From NCBI RefSeq assembly GCF_000758625.1, contig NZ_CP009283.1, positions 3,669,501 through 3,733,500 on the forward strand: a stretch of DNA of 64,000 bases, read 5' to 3'. The position numbers and the translations under genes are program-made. Shown here in pieces: positions 47,822 through 56,264 of the stretch (the stretch's first letter is position 1; every line of letters begins with the position of its first letter). A model generated the notes under the pieces. It was not told the DNA's origin, searched no databases, and saw nothing but the letters and a program-made list of their open reading frames with translations. Source of the DNA: Paenibacillus sp. FSL R7-0273 (GTDB lineage Bacteria > Bacillota > Bacilli > Paenibacillales > Paenibacillaceae).

Positions 47822-48754
47822 ATGCAGACGCGCGGTCATAACAGCCTCAGGGAAAAGGTTGTATTTTCCAGGCAATATCCCGTTATTCTTGGTGATACGA
47901 TTGGCGTTACCTCAACTTATCAGAGACTGCATGCCCATGATGCGCTGGAGATTAATATGATTAAATCCGGTACAGGGTATTACATGATTAACGGGGAGCG
48001 GTATGATTTCCGGGAAGGGGACATTCTGCTGATTAACTCCAACGATCTGCACTGTGCTTATGAGACAGGGAACCTGATCATGCAGGTAATCACCTTTGAT
48101 GCGTCCTGGTTCCTGGGGATTGTACGCTGTGATCCGGATATATTGGCTCCCTTTAAGGAAATGGGGCTGCATTTCAGCAATCTGCTTGACCGTGAGAATG
48201 AGCATATCGGGCTACTCCGTGCTCTGCTGCTGGATATGCAGGAGGAGCATGAGGCAGAACGCAGATCCTACACCTCGATTGTCTATGCCCAGCTGCTGCA
48301 ATTCTTCGTATACGTCAACCGGTACTTTCGCATGGACTCCCTGCAGGCCAGCAAATCCGCTGTAACAACCACCCAGCTTGAAAAAATCCTGCATGTCACC
48401 CGCATGATGGAGGAGCAGCCGGCCTATCCGTGGACCCTCGAGGAGCTGGCTGCCCTGGTCTATTTAAGCCCTTCGCGCTTCAGTGATATCTTCCGCCGTA
48501 CGGCAGGCATGTCCCCGCTGCTCTATCTGATCCAGCTGCGGCTGGAGAATGCCTACACCCTGCTGCAGAATACAGACCGCAAGGTCCTGGACATCGCCAT
48601 GGAATGCGGCTTCCGCACCTTATCCAATTTTAACCGGCTGTTCAAGCGCCACATCGGTATGGAGCCGCGTAATGTGCGGACTCAACCAACGATTATCGAC
48701 AGTAAGATAGTATCAGTATTCGAGCGATTAGGCGGAGTGTCTGAAACAGAATAG
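47822..48754 (+). CDS. AraC family regulator of the sugar operon
   Basis: A 310-residue regulator with an N-terminal cupin sensor (HAHDALEINMIKSG, ~residues 36-49) and a C-terminal double HTH (~residues 195-295: LAALVYLSPSRFSDIFRRT and FRTLSNFNRLFKRH). GAGGAGGGG precedes the ATG at 47822; a TTG at 47792 is less likely. It precedes the import and hydrolysis genes by 76 nt on the same strand and is the obvious local activator, presumably sensing a sugar. Confidence 0.92.
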   Translation: MQTRGHNSLREKVVFSRQYPVILGDTIGVTSTYQRLHAHDALEINMIKSGTGYYMINGERYDFREGDILLINSNDLHCAYETGNLIMQVITFDASWFLGIVRCDPDILAPFKEMGLHFSNLLDRENEHIGLLRALLLDMQEEHEAERRSYTSIVYAQLLQFFVYVNRYFRMDSLQASKSAVTTTQLEKILHVTRMMEEQPAYPWTLEELAALVYLSPSRFSDIFRRTAGMSPLLYLIQLRLENAYTLLQNTDRKVLDIAMECGFRTLSNFNRLFKRHIGMEPRNVRTQPTIIDSKIVSVFERLGGVSETE

Positions 48755-48830
48755 AGTTATGATGAGGTCAGTAAATATAACAACATAAGTTATTAGGATT
48801 AACAAGAAGTATATGGAAAAGGAGGTTGAA

Positions 48831-49787
48831 ATGCAGAAGATCGCCTATCACATTAAGACAAACGAAGAGCTCCGGAAGCCAAATGCACTCAAACGCTTTG
48901 CCCGGCAGTGGGATCTTCAGCTGATGGTGCTGCCGGCCCTGTTCTTTATCCTCGTCTTCAGCTATATCCCGATGTACGGGGTGCTGATGGCTTTTCAGGA
49001 TTACAATCTGTTCAAGGGGTTTGGGGGCAGTCCATGGGTGGGGATTAAGCATTTTGAGATGTTTTTTGCCGCACCTGAGTTCTGGACGGTCATGCGCAAT
49101 ACGATTGTAATCAGTCTGCTCAAGCTGCTGGTCGGCTTTCCGGCACCGATTCTGCTGGCACTGATGCTGAATGAGGTGCGCAGCAGAGTGTTCAAAAGAA
49201 CGGTGCAGACGATCAGCTATCTGCCGCATTTCCTCTCCTGGGTCATTGTCTCCGGCTTCGTAATGTCCATGCTCTCCACAGAGAACGGCAGCGTGAACAT
49301 GCTGCTCCAGCAGCTGAACCTGATCAGGGACCCGATCAACTTCCTGTCGCTGCCGGAATATTTCTGGACCATCCTTGTCACAACAGGAGTGTGGAAGGAG
49401 ATCGGCTTTTCCTCCATCGTCTACCTCGCAGCGATTGCCGGAATTGATCCGCATATGCATGAGGCGGCCTCGATAGACGGTGCAGGTAAGCTGAGACAGA
49501 TGTTTGCCATTACGCTGCCTTCCATTTTGCCGGTCATTATTGTGTTCCTGATTCTTGCAATCGGCAATCTGCTCAGCGCAGGCTTTGAAGACATCCTGCT
49601 CCTTGGCTCCAATCCCGTGCTGCGTGATGTCGGCGATGTCCTGGACACCTATGTATACCGGATCGGTATTCAGAACAACCGTTATTCTTACGCTACGGCA
49701 GCCGGCCTGTTCAAATCGCTGATCGGAGTGTTCCTGCTGGTCGGGGCGAATTATGCCGCACGTAAATCCGGCAACAGCCTATGGTGA
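48831..49787 (+). CDS. ABC sugar permease, LplB type
   Basis: A 318-residue permease with six spans and the EAA loop HEAASIDGAGKLRQMFAI (~residues 213-230). AAGGAGG precedes ATG 48831; an earlier ATG at 48813 contains this site. It is the first structural gene of the nine-kilobase N-acetylhexosaminide operon and pairs with the YtcP-type permease downstream. Confidence 0.93.
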   Translation: MQKIAYHIKTNEELRKPNALKRFARQWDLQLMVLPALFFILVFSYIPMYGVLMAFQDYNLFKGFGGSPWVGIKHFEMFFAAPEFWTVMRNTIVISLLKLLVGFPAPILLALMLNEVRSRVFKRTVQTISYLPHFLSWVIVSGFVMSMLSTENGSVNMLLQQLNLIRDPINFLSLPEYFWTILVTTGVWKEIGFSSIVYLAAIAGIDPHMHEAASIDGAGKLRQMFAITLPSILPVIIVFLILAIGNLLSAGFEDILLLGSNPVLRDVGDVLDTYVYRIGIQNNRYSYATAAGLFKSLIGVFLLVGANYAARKSGNSLW

Positions 49788-49810
49788 AGCATGAAAGGGG
49801 GCAGATATAG

Positions 49811-50704
49811 ATGAAGCTGTCAGCCGGAGACCGGATTCTTGTAACGGTGATATACATTTTACTAGCAATATTAGCCTTTCTGTCCTTTTACCCTTTCTGG
49901 AACGCCGGAGTTATTTCCTTTAACAACGGAACAGATACCATGCGCGGGGGAGTTACTTTTTGGCCCAGACAGTTCTCTCTGGAGAATTACTCGGTGGTAT
50001 TCCAGGACAGCCGCCTGATTAACGGCTTCGTGATCTCCGTACTGCGGACCGTAATCGGCACCTTTGCCTCAATTGCCGCAACTGCCATTTTTGCTTACGG
50101 CATGAGCAAATCAGAGCTGATGGGACGCAGGTTTTATATGATTTTCTGCATCATCACCATGTATTTCAGCGGCGGTCTGATTCCGAGCTTCCTGCTGATC
50201 CGCGAGCTGGGCATGTTCAACTCCTTCTGGGTTATGGTCATCCCGGGTCTGATCAGCGTGTGGAACATGATTATTTTCCGGACCTTCTTCAAAGGAATAC
50301 CGGCAGGACTGGAGGAATCCGCGAGAATCGACGGCTGCTCCAACTGGGGAGTGCTGCTGCGCATTGTGCTTCCGCTCTCAGGACCGGTCATTGCGACCTT
50401 ATCCCTGTTCACCGCAGTCTATCACTGGAACGACTGGTTCACACCCAGCATCTACCTCAGCAATGTCGATTTGATGCCGATTCAGACCAAGCTGCAGCAG
50501 ATCCTCAACTCCAACATCATGTCCGAGCAGATGGCCCAGCTGGATGCGGCTGCCCAGGGACGGATGAACAAAATGCGCGCCGTCACAACCAAATCCCTGT
50601 CCATGGCTACCATGATGGTCGCTACGATCCCGATTTTATGCGTGTATCCTTTCCTGCAAAAGTACTTCGTTAAGGGCGTTATGGTCGGTTCACTAAAAGA
50701 ATAA
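49811..50704 (+). CDS. ABC sugar permease, YtcP type
   Basis: A 297-residue second permease with EAA loop EESARIDGCSNWGVLLRI (~residues 173-190) and six spans. AAAGGGGG precedes the start, 23 nt after the LplB-type gene. Confidence 0.93.
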   Translation: MKLSAGDRILVTVIYILLAILAFLSFYPFWNAGVISFNNGTDTMRGGVTFWPRQFSLENYSVVFQDSRLINGFVISVLRTVIGTFASIAATAIFAYGMSKSELMGRRFYMIFCIITMYFSGGLIPSFLLIRELGMFNSFWVMVIPGLISVWNMIIFRTFFKGIPAGLEESARIDGCSNWGVLLRIVLPLSGPVIATLSLFTAVYHWNDWFTPSIYLSNVDLMPIQTKLQQILNSNIMSEQMAQLDAAAQGRMNKMRAVTTKSLSMATMMVATIPILCVYPFLQKYFVKGVMVGSLKE

Positions 50705-50728
50705 AGGAACTCAAGGGGGAATGAACCA

Positions 50729-52405
50729 ATGATCTCAGGCAAAACAAAGGTGTCCGCTTTGGCGGCGGTTCTTAGTCTTATGATTGGTTTAACAGGCTGT
50801 ACAGGCGGAAATAACAGTCCTTCCAATTCTGCAAATTCCGGAAACAACGCAAATGCAGCAGAAAGCAATAATCCGGATAGCGCTGAGGGCGGGGGATATG
50901 TGCTTGGTGAGCAGCCGCTCGAATTCTCCTTCTACGGCCATTACGACTGGTATACAATGCCTAACTGGGGCGAGGATCTCTCCTCCAAATGGATTAAGGA
51001 TAATAAGCAGGTGAATGTCCTGCCGGTCAGCTCGGGAGGCAATGCCAAGCAAAAGCTCAGTACAATGATCGTATCCGGTGAGCTTCCTGATGTGATCTGG
51101 ATGGAGCGCGGTGCAGATGTTGAGCAGCTGCGGGCTGCCGGAGCGCTGGTGCCGTTTGATGATTATCTCGACAAATACCCGAACCTGAAGGAATGGGCAG
51201 GCGAAGAGACGCTGGATATGCTGCGGTCCTCCGACGGTAAGCTCTATCAGTTCCCGAACTGGTATACGACTCAGCCGAACGGCAACTCGGGATATCTGGT
51301 TAACAAAAAAATCTACAACGATCTGGGCACCCCGCCGCTGGAGACAACTGACGACCTGTATGCGTACCTGAAGCTGGTCAAGGAAAAGTATCCGGATGTA
51401 GTTCCGTTTGAGGTAGGACAAGGCGCGGAAGGTATTGATGTCCTGTCGTCCGCCTTTGCCGAGAACCGCCCGTATGTATATAGCGCTCTCAGTATGATGG
51501 CGATTCCGAACGGCAATGAAATGACCTCGGTCTTTAAAGATGAGGCCTTCCGTTCCTCGCTGGTGTATGCGAATCAGCTGTACCGGGATAAGCTGATCAG
51601 CCAGGATGCCTTCACCCAGAATCTTGAACAGGTGGAGCAGAAGATTATTACAGGCAACATTGCAGTATACGCCGCTTCCAGTCCGACTGAATACGGCGCA
51701 ATCGGCAACTCGCTGCTGAAGGAGCAGGACCCGGAAGCCGGCTACATCATGGTCTGGCCTATCCATAAGGCGGGTCTGGATAAAAACAAAATTTTCCCCG
51801 GAGCTTACAATCAGCTTGGCTGGAATGTGAGTGTAATTACCTCCGCCGCCAAGGATCCGGAAGCGGTCTTCGCTTTCCTGGACTGGTTCACCGGACCTGA
51901 AGGCCAGCGGATTATTATGTGGGGACCTGAGGGCAAGTACTGGGACGGAACAGATGAAGAAGGCGCACCGCTGTTCACAGAGGCCTTCACGACGGATACT
52001 AAGGGCCGCGATGAGCTGATGAACGCTACAGTCAACCTGCAGTGGAACGGTAACACGGTGTATGTGGACAATTCCAAAATGAAATTTGAATCCACGCTGC
52101 CGGAGGACCAGAAGAGCTGGGAAACCAAATGGCAGTCCGAGATTACCTGGAAAACACAGTTTGATACGACCGAATTCGTAAATCTGGCTCCGGCAGGCGA
52201 CTCCCAGGAAGGGATCATCTCGCAGAGCGTTGGCGAAATTTACGAAAAAGCCAGAGCGCAGGCTGTGCTCAACGCCAAAAGCGAAGCTGAGGTGCTGGCT
52301 GTTCTGGATAAGGCTGAGGCAGATGCACAGCAGGTCGGATACAGTGAGCTGCTGAAATTCAAGACGGAGAAATGGCAGGAGAACCTGAGCAAGCTGGGCA
52401 AATGA
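50729..52405 (+). CDS. Extracellular solute-binding lipoprotein
   Basis: A 558-residue binding protein of the LipO/YtcQ group. The lipobox LTGC puts the lipidated cysteine at residue 24, followed by a Ser/Asn-rich tether. It should capture the sugar for the two upstream permeases. ~25 nt spacing on each side keeps it in the operon. The long binding domain (over 500 residues) favours oligosaccharides. Confidence 0.94.
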   Translation: MISGKTKVSALAAVLSLMIGLTGCTGGNNSPSNSANSGNNANAAESNNPDSAEGGGYVLGEQPLEFSFYGHYDWYTMPNWGEDLSSKWIKDNKQVNVLPVSSGGNAKQKLSTMIVSGELPDVIWMERGADVEQLRAAGALVPFDDYLDKYPNLKEWAGEETLDMLRSSDGKLYQFPNWYTTQPNGNSGYLVNKKIYNDLGTPPLETTDDLYAYLKLVKEKYPDVVPFEVGQGAEGIDVLSSAFAENRPYVYSALSMMAIPNGNEMTSVFKDEAFRSSLVYANQLYRDKLISQDAFTQNLEQVEQKIITGNIAVYAASSPTEYGAIGNSLLKEQDPEAGYIMVWPIHKAGLDKNKIFPGAYNQLGWNVSVITSAAKDPEAVFAFLDWFTGPEGQRIIMWGPEGKYWDGTDEEGAPLFTEAFTTDTKGRDELMNATVNLQWNGNTVYVDNSKMKFESTLPEDQKSWETKWQSEITWKTQFDTTEFVNLAPAGDSQEGIISQSVGEIYEKARAQAVLNAKSEAEVLAVLDKAEADAQQVGYSELLKFKTEKWQENLSKLGK

Positions 52406-52430
52406 AACTGACATACAGGAGCGGGAGACC

Positions 52431-53423
52431 TTGAACTATTACTTGGGCGTTGACGGCGGAGGCAGCAAAACACTGGCCGTCATATCCGACGCCGCGGGCC
52501 GGATTACCGGACGCGGCGCAAGCGGATGCGGCAACCATCAGACAGGGGCCGAAAGGGCCGAAATCAACATCCGTCAGGCTGTAGAAGAGGCGATGCGCCA
52601 GGCAGGGCTGCGTAAAGAGCAGGTTACCAGCTCGGTATTCGGACTGGCGGGAGCTGACCGGGAAGCGGACTTCAGAATTCTGCGTCCGATGATTGCCAAG
52701 TTGGGCATGGAGCCCCACCACATTGTATGCGACACAGTAATCGGTTTAAGGGCAGGCACCCGCCAGTCCTATGGTGCTGTCGTTATCTGCGGTACCGGAA
52801 CCAATTGCTACGGAATAAACCGCAGCGGGCAGGAGCTGCAGGTAGGCGGGTTCGGCTATACCTTCGGCGACTTCGGCGGCGGCGGCGATCTGGCAGTGGA
52901 AGCGTTCCGCTCTGTAATCCGCGCCTGGGAGGGCCGGGGACGGCCAACCCGGCTGACTCAGGCGATTCTCGGCAAGCTCGGCTACGCCTCCGAAGCTGAT
53001 ATGTTTCACTATTACCTTGACCACAGCCTGCGTGTGCCGCACGAAATCGCCAAGCTGCTCTTTGAGGTTGCCGCCGAGGATGAAACAGCACGTGAAATCC
53101 TGCAGCGGCAGGGCAGAGAGCTGGGCATTGCAGCAAGCGCGGTGATCTGGAGACTGGGCATGCAGCAGGATGTCTTCGATCTGGTGCTTGCGGGCAGTAT
53201 TTTGACCCGCGGCGAGAGCCGGTATGTTGTCCCATATATATCAGAGGCGGTGTCAGCTGCCGCTCCGGGCTGTACCCTGCGAAAGCTTGAACAAGAGCCT
53301 GTGGCCGGAGCGCTGCTGCTGGCTATGGAGAGATCCGGAATACAGGTGGCGGAAGACGTCTATGAACAGTTACATCAAACCTTATCCGTAAAGGCGGCGA
53401 ATGCAGTATGGCTCAAAGATTGA
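52431..53423 (+). CDS. N-acetylglucosamine kinase-like BadF/BadG family kinase
   Basis: A 330-residue ASKHA-fold sugar kinase. The phosphate motifs GVDGGGSKT (~residues 6-14) and ICGTGTNCYGI (~residues 120-130) and the FGDFGGGGDLAVEAF segment match the BadF/BcrA family that contains N-acetylglucosamine kinase. The start is TTG at 52431 with GGGAGA upstream. Its end overlaps the GH4 gene by 16 nt. It could phosphorylate free GlcNAc released by the GH3 enzymes, or an imported disaccharide for the GH4 enzyme. Confidence 0.88.
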   Translation: MNYYLGVDGGGSKTLAVISDAAGRITGRGASGCGNHQTGAERAEINIRQAVEEAMRQAGLRKEQVTSSVFGLAGADREADFRILRPMIAKLGMEPHHIVCDTVIGLRAGTRQSYGAVVICGTGTNCYGINRSGQELQVGGFGYTFGDFGGGGDLAVEAFRSVIRAWEGRGRPTRLTQAILGKLGYASEADMFHYYLDHSLRVPHEIAKLLFEVAAEDETAREILQRQGRELGIAASAVIWRLGMQQDVFDLVLAGSILTRGESRYVVPYISEAVSAAAPGCTLRKLEQEPVAGALLLAMERSGIQVAEDVYEQLHQTLSVKAANAVWLKD

Positions 53424-54709
53424 AGGTAGCTGTAATCGGGGGCGGCTCCTCCTATACTCCCGAGCTGATTGAAGGATTTATCCTTAACTACTCTACTTTT
53501 CCTGTAACAGAAATCGTACTCGTTGATATACAGGAAGGACTCCACAAGCTGTCCATTGTCGGACAGCTTGCCAAGCGGATGATCGCCAGATCCGGGCTGC
53601 CGATTGAGCTCAGTCTTACGCTTGACCGGCGCTCGGCATTGGCAGATGCCAGCTTTGTCACTACCCAGATGCGTGTAGGCAGACTGGAGGCCCGTGGCTG
53701 GGATGAGACCATTCCGCTCAAGTACGGGATGATCGGGCAGGAAACGACCGGTCCTGGAGGCATGATGAAGGCGCTGCGGACGATTCCGGTGCTGCTGGAG
53801 GTCGCGAGAGATATGGAGGAGCTTTGCCCGGATGCGTGGCTGCTGAACTTTACAAATCCTGCAGGCATGGTGACCGAGGCTATTCATAAGCATTCAAGCA
53901 TCAAATCCATCGGGCTGTGTAATTCTCCGATTGCCGCCTACAAATGGCTGTCTGAGCTGTATCAGGTGCCGGCCGAGCGGATTTACTGTGAATTTGCCGG
54001 CCTGAATCATCTGCACTGGATCAGCACCATTACCGTTGACGGTGAATCCAAGCTGCCTGAGCTGCTGGCGAACCGGGACGGCTATTCTGCCCGCAATGTC
54101 CCGCAGTATGACTGGAATGCGACGCTGCTGTCAGCGCTCAAGGCAATTCCTTCCTATTATCTGAAGTATTTCTATCTGCACCGCGAAATTCTGGCGGAGC
54201 AGCAGGAGGCTGCCGCCCGGGGAGAGACACGGGCCGAAACGGTGCAGCGCCTGGAGGATGAGCTGTTCGAGCTGTATAAGGACGAGGAGCTGGCCGAAAA
54301 GCCGAAGCAGCTGGAGCAGCGCGGAGGAGCCTATTACTCCGAAGCGGCAGTCCGGCTGATGAACTCACTGTATAATGATTCCGGCGATATTCAGACGCTG
54401 AATGTGCCTAATCAGGGCATTCTCGGGTTCCTTCCGGACGATGCCTGCATTGAGGTCAATTGCAAAGTGCACAAGGATGGACCTGTCGCCATGCCGGTTA
54501 CTGTCGTACCGGAAGCGGCCAAAGGCCTGATTCATGCGGTCAAAACCTATGAAGGCCTGGCAATTGAAGCGGCTGTAACCGGCAGCCGCGCAACCGCCTT
54601 GCTCGCTCTTGCCCATCATCCGCTCGTTCCTTCAGCCAATGACGCAGAAGCGATGCTGGATGAGATGCTTGAGCAGAACAAAGCTTATCTGCCGGGATTT
54701 TTCATATGA
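53408..54709 (+). CDS. GH4 6-phospho-beta-glycosidase (CelF/ChbF-like)
   Basis: A 433-residue NAD- and metal-dependent glycosidase. The dinucleotide motif VIGGGSSYTPELIEG (~residues 9-23), FTNPAGMVTEA, the metal-binding Cys in LCNSPIA (~residue 171) and GLNHLHW (~residues 198-204) are present. CNxP is the signature of 6-phospho-beta-glucosidase/ChbF-type members rather than alpha-glycosidases. GH4 enzymes of this type need a phosphorylated substrate, usually made by a PTS; here an ABC importer and a kinase replace the PTS. It overlaps the kinase and the next GH3 gene. Confidence 0.92.
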   Translation: MAQRLKVAVIGGGSSYTPELIEGFILNYSTFPVTEIVLVDIQEGLHKLSIVGQLAKRMIARSGLPIELSLTLDRRSALADASFVTTQMRVGRLEARGWDETIPLKYGMIGQETTGPGGMMKALRTIPVLLEVARDMEELCPDAWLLNFTNPAGMVTEAIHKHSSIKSIGLCNSPIAAYKWLSELYQVPAERIYCEFAGLNHLHWISTITVDGESKLPELLANRDGYSARNVPQYDWNATLLSALKAIPSYYLKYFYLHREILAEQQEAAARGETRAETVQRLEDELFELYKDEELAEKPKQLEQRGGAYYSEAAVRLMNSLYNDSGDIQTLNVPNQGILGFLPDDACIEVNCKVHKDGPVAMPVTVVPEAAKGLIHAVKTYEGLAIEAAVTGSRATALLALAHHPLVPSANDAEAMLDEMLEQNKAYLPGFFI

Positions 54710-56235
54710 ACCTGGAACAAAAAATCGCCAGGATGTGTATAACCGGACTGCCTTCTATGGCAGCGGACTCCGCGTTCGAGGAGCGGCAGGGAGCCTTGCC
54801 TTCAGGCGGGCTCGGATTGTTTCCGCATAATATAAACAACGAATATCAGCTTCGCAGGCTGGTCCACGGTGTAACGTCTGCCGCAGAGCGGCTCGGTTTC
54901 ACTTCACCTTACCTTCTCTCCATTGATGAAGAGGGGGGAAGCCTGGCTAATCTGAAGAGGATGTTCCCGCATGTGCCGGGCAACCGGGCAGTTGGACTGA
55001 CCGGAGATCCCGCAGCCGCCTTTCTGCAGGGAAAGTTTATCGGCAGCCAGCTGGCTGCACTGGGCATTCCGATGAGCTGGGCACCGGTGCTGGACGTAAA
55101 TACGAACATCTTGAATCCTGTAGTCGGTGTCCGCTCTTACGGTGAAGAGCCGGCTATAGTAGCAGAGCTTGGCGCCGCGTTTATCAAGGGGATGCATGAA
55201 GCTGGAGTTGCCGTTACTGCCAAGCATTTTCCAGGCCACGGACAGGTGGATGGTGATTCGCATATTGAGCTTCCGGCGTGCGGGCTGACCCTGGAGGAGC
55301 TAAAGAGCGGACCCCTTATTCCGTTCACGGCCGCCATAGCTGCAGGCAGCGACGCGGTCATGATGGCGCATATCGTCTTTCCGGAAATTCCGCAGGCAGA
55401 AGGCCTCCCGGCCTCGCTAAGTCCGTTCTTTGTTACAGACCTGCTGCGCAATGAGCTGGGTTACCAGGGTGTCATCTGCACGGATGACGTCGAAATGGTG
55501 GCAATCCGCAACACCTTTGAGCCGGAGCTGATCGGTGAGCTTGCAGTGGCTGCCGGCAATGACATGATCCTGATGTGTCATACACCTGAATTCCAGGACC
55601 GCGTCATCCGGGGGATAGCCGAAGCTGTCCGCAATGGCCGGATTGCAGAGGCCAGAATTGACGAATCCCTGCAGCGGATTGCCCGGCTTCAGGAGCGGAT
55701 GCTGCTGCACAGCAGGCACGCCTCTCCGGTGCCGCGCACCGAGTGGGACAGCAGGACAGCCGAGCTTACCCGCGCAACAGTAAAGCTGCAGCGTGATCCC
55801 CGGAAGCAGCTGCCATTATCAGCGGAGCTGCGGTATCTGCTGCTGCTGCCGCAGCCGGAGAGGCTGACCCTGGCGGATAATACCGACAGCAAGGCTCTTG
55901 AGCTGGGAGGGCTTCTGGCAGACCGGGGGTTTGATCTTTCAGTACAGTATATTCCGAACAATCCTGCTGCTTCCGGTATGATTAATGAGATCATAGCCGG
56001 GCTTGAGGAATGCGATACAGTTATTCTGGGCACCTGGAACGCCCATATTTTCAGCGGACAGCTGGATTTGGCCGAAGCCCTTAACCGCGAGAAGCCGTTA
56101 ATTGCTGCCGTTCTGCGTAATCCTTATGACGCTGACCGGCTGCCATCCGCTGCGTCTGTTATCCTGGTCTGCGGAACCTCAGCCTATTCGCTGGAGTCGC
56201 TGGCAGATGTGCTGACAACCGGAAGAACAATATAA
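54706..56235 (+). CDS. GH3 beta-N-acetylhexosaminidase (NagZ-like), copy A
   Basis: A 509-residue cytosolic GH3 enzyme. The NagZ signature KHFPGHG followed by GDSHIELP supplies the Asp-His acid/base pair (~residues 172-186). The nucleophile Asp lies in CTDDVEM (~residue 260). It is longer than single-domain NagZ and carries a second C-terminal alpha/beta domain. No signal peptide. ATGA overlap with the GH4 gene at 54706-54709. Confidence 0.9.
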   Translation: MNLEQKIARMCITGLPSMAADSAFEERQGALPSGGLGLFPHNINNEYQLRRLVHGVTSAAERLGFTSPYLLSIDEEGGSLANLKRMFPHVPGNRAVGLTGDPAAAFLQGKFIGSQLAALGIPMSWAPVLDVNTNILNPVVGVRSYGEEPAIVAELGAAFIKGMHEAGVAVTAKHFPGHGQVDGDSHIELPACGLTLEELKSGPLIPFTAAIAAGSDAVMMAHIVFPEIPQAEGLPASLSPFFVTDLLRNELGYQGVICTDDVEMVAIRNTFEPELIGELAVAAGNDMILMCHTPEFQDRVIRGIAEAVRNGRIAEARIDESLQRIARLQERMLLHSRHASPVPRTEWDSRTAELTRATVKLQRDPRKQLPLSAELRYLLLLPQPERLTLADNTDSKALELGGLLADRGFDLSVQYIPNNPAASGMINEIIAGLEECDTVILGTWNAHIFSGQLDLAEALNREKPLIAAVLRNPYDADRLPSAASVILVCGTSAYSLESLADVLTTGRTI

Positions 56236-56264
56236 CTCAAGATCAAAGGAGCTGTAGCTCAATA

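Noticed and set aside
48768..49460. 230-codon minus-strand frame over the LplB-type permease
   Set aside because: Shadow with His/Gln-rich composition typical of antisense of membrane-protein codons.
50789..52414. 541-codon open frame on the minus strand across the solute-binding protein gene
   Set aside because: It mirrors the codon bias of the real lipoprotein gene, has no ribosome binding site and resembles no family.
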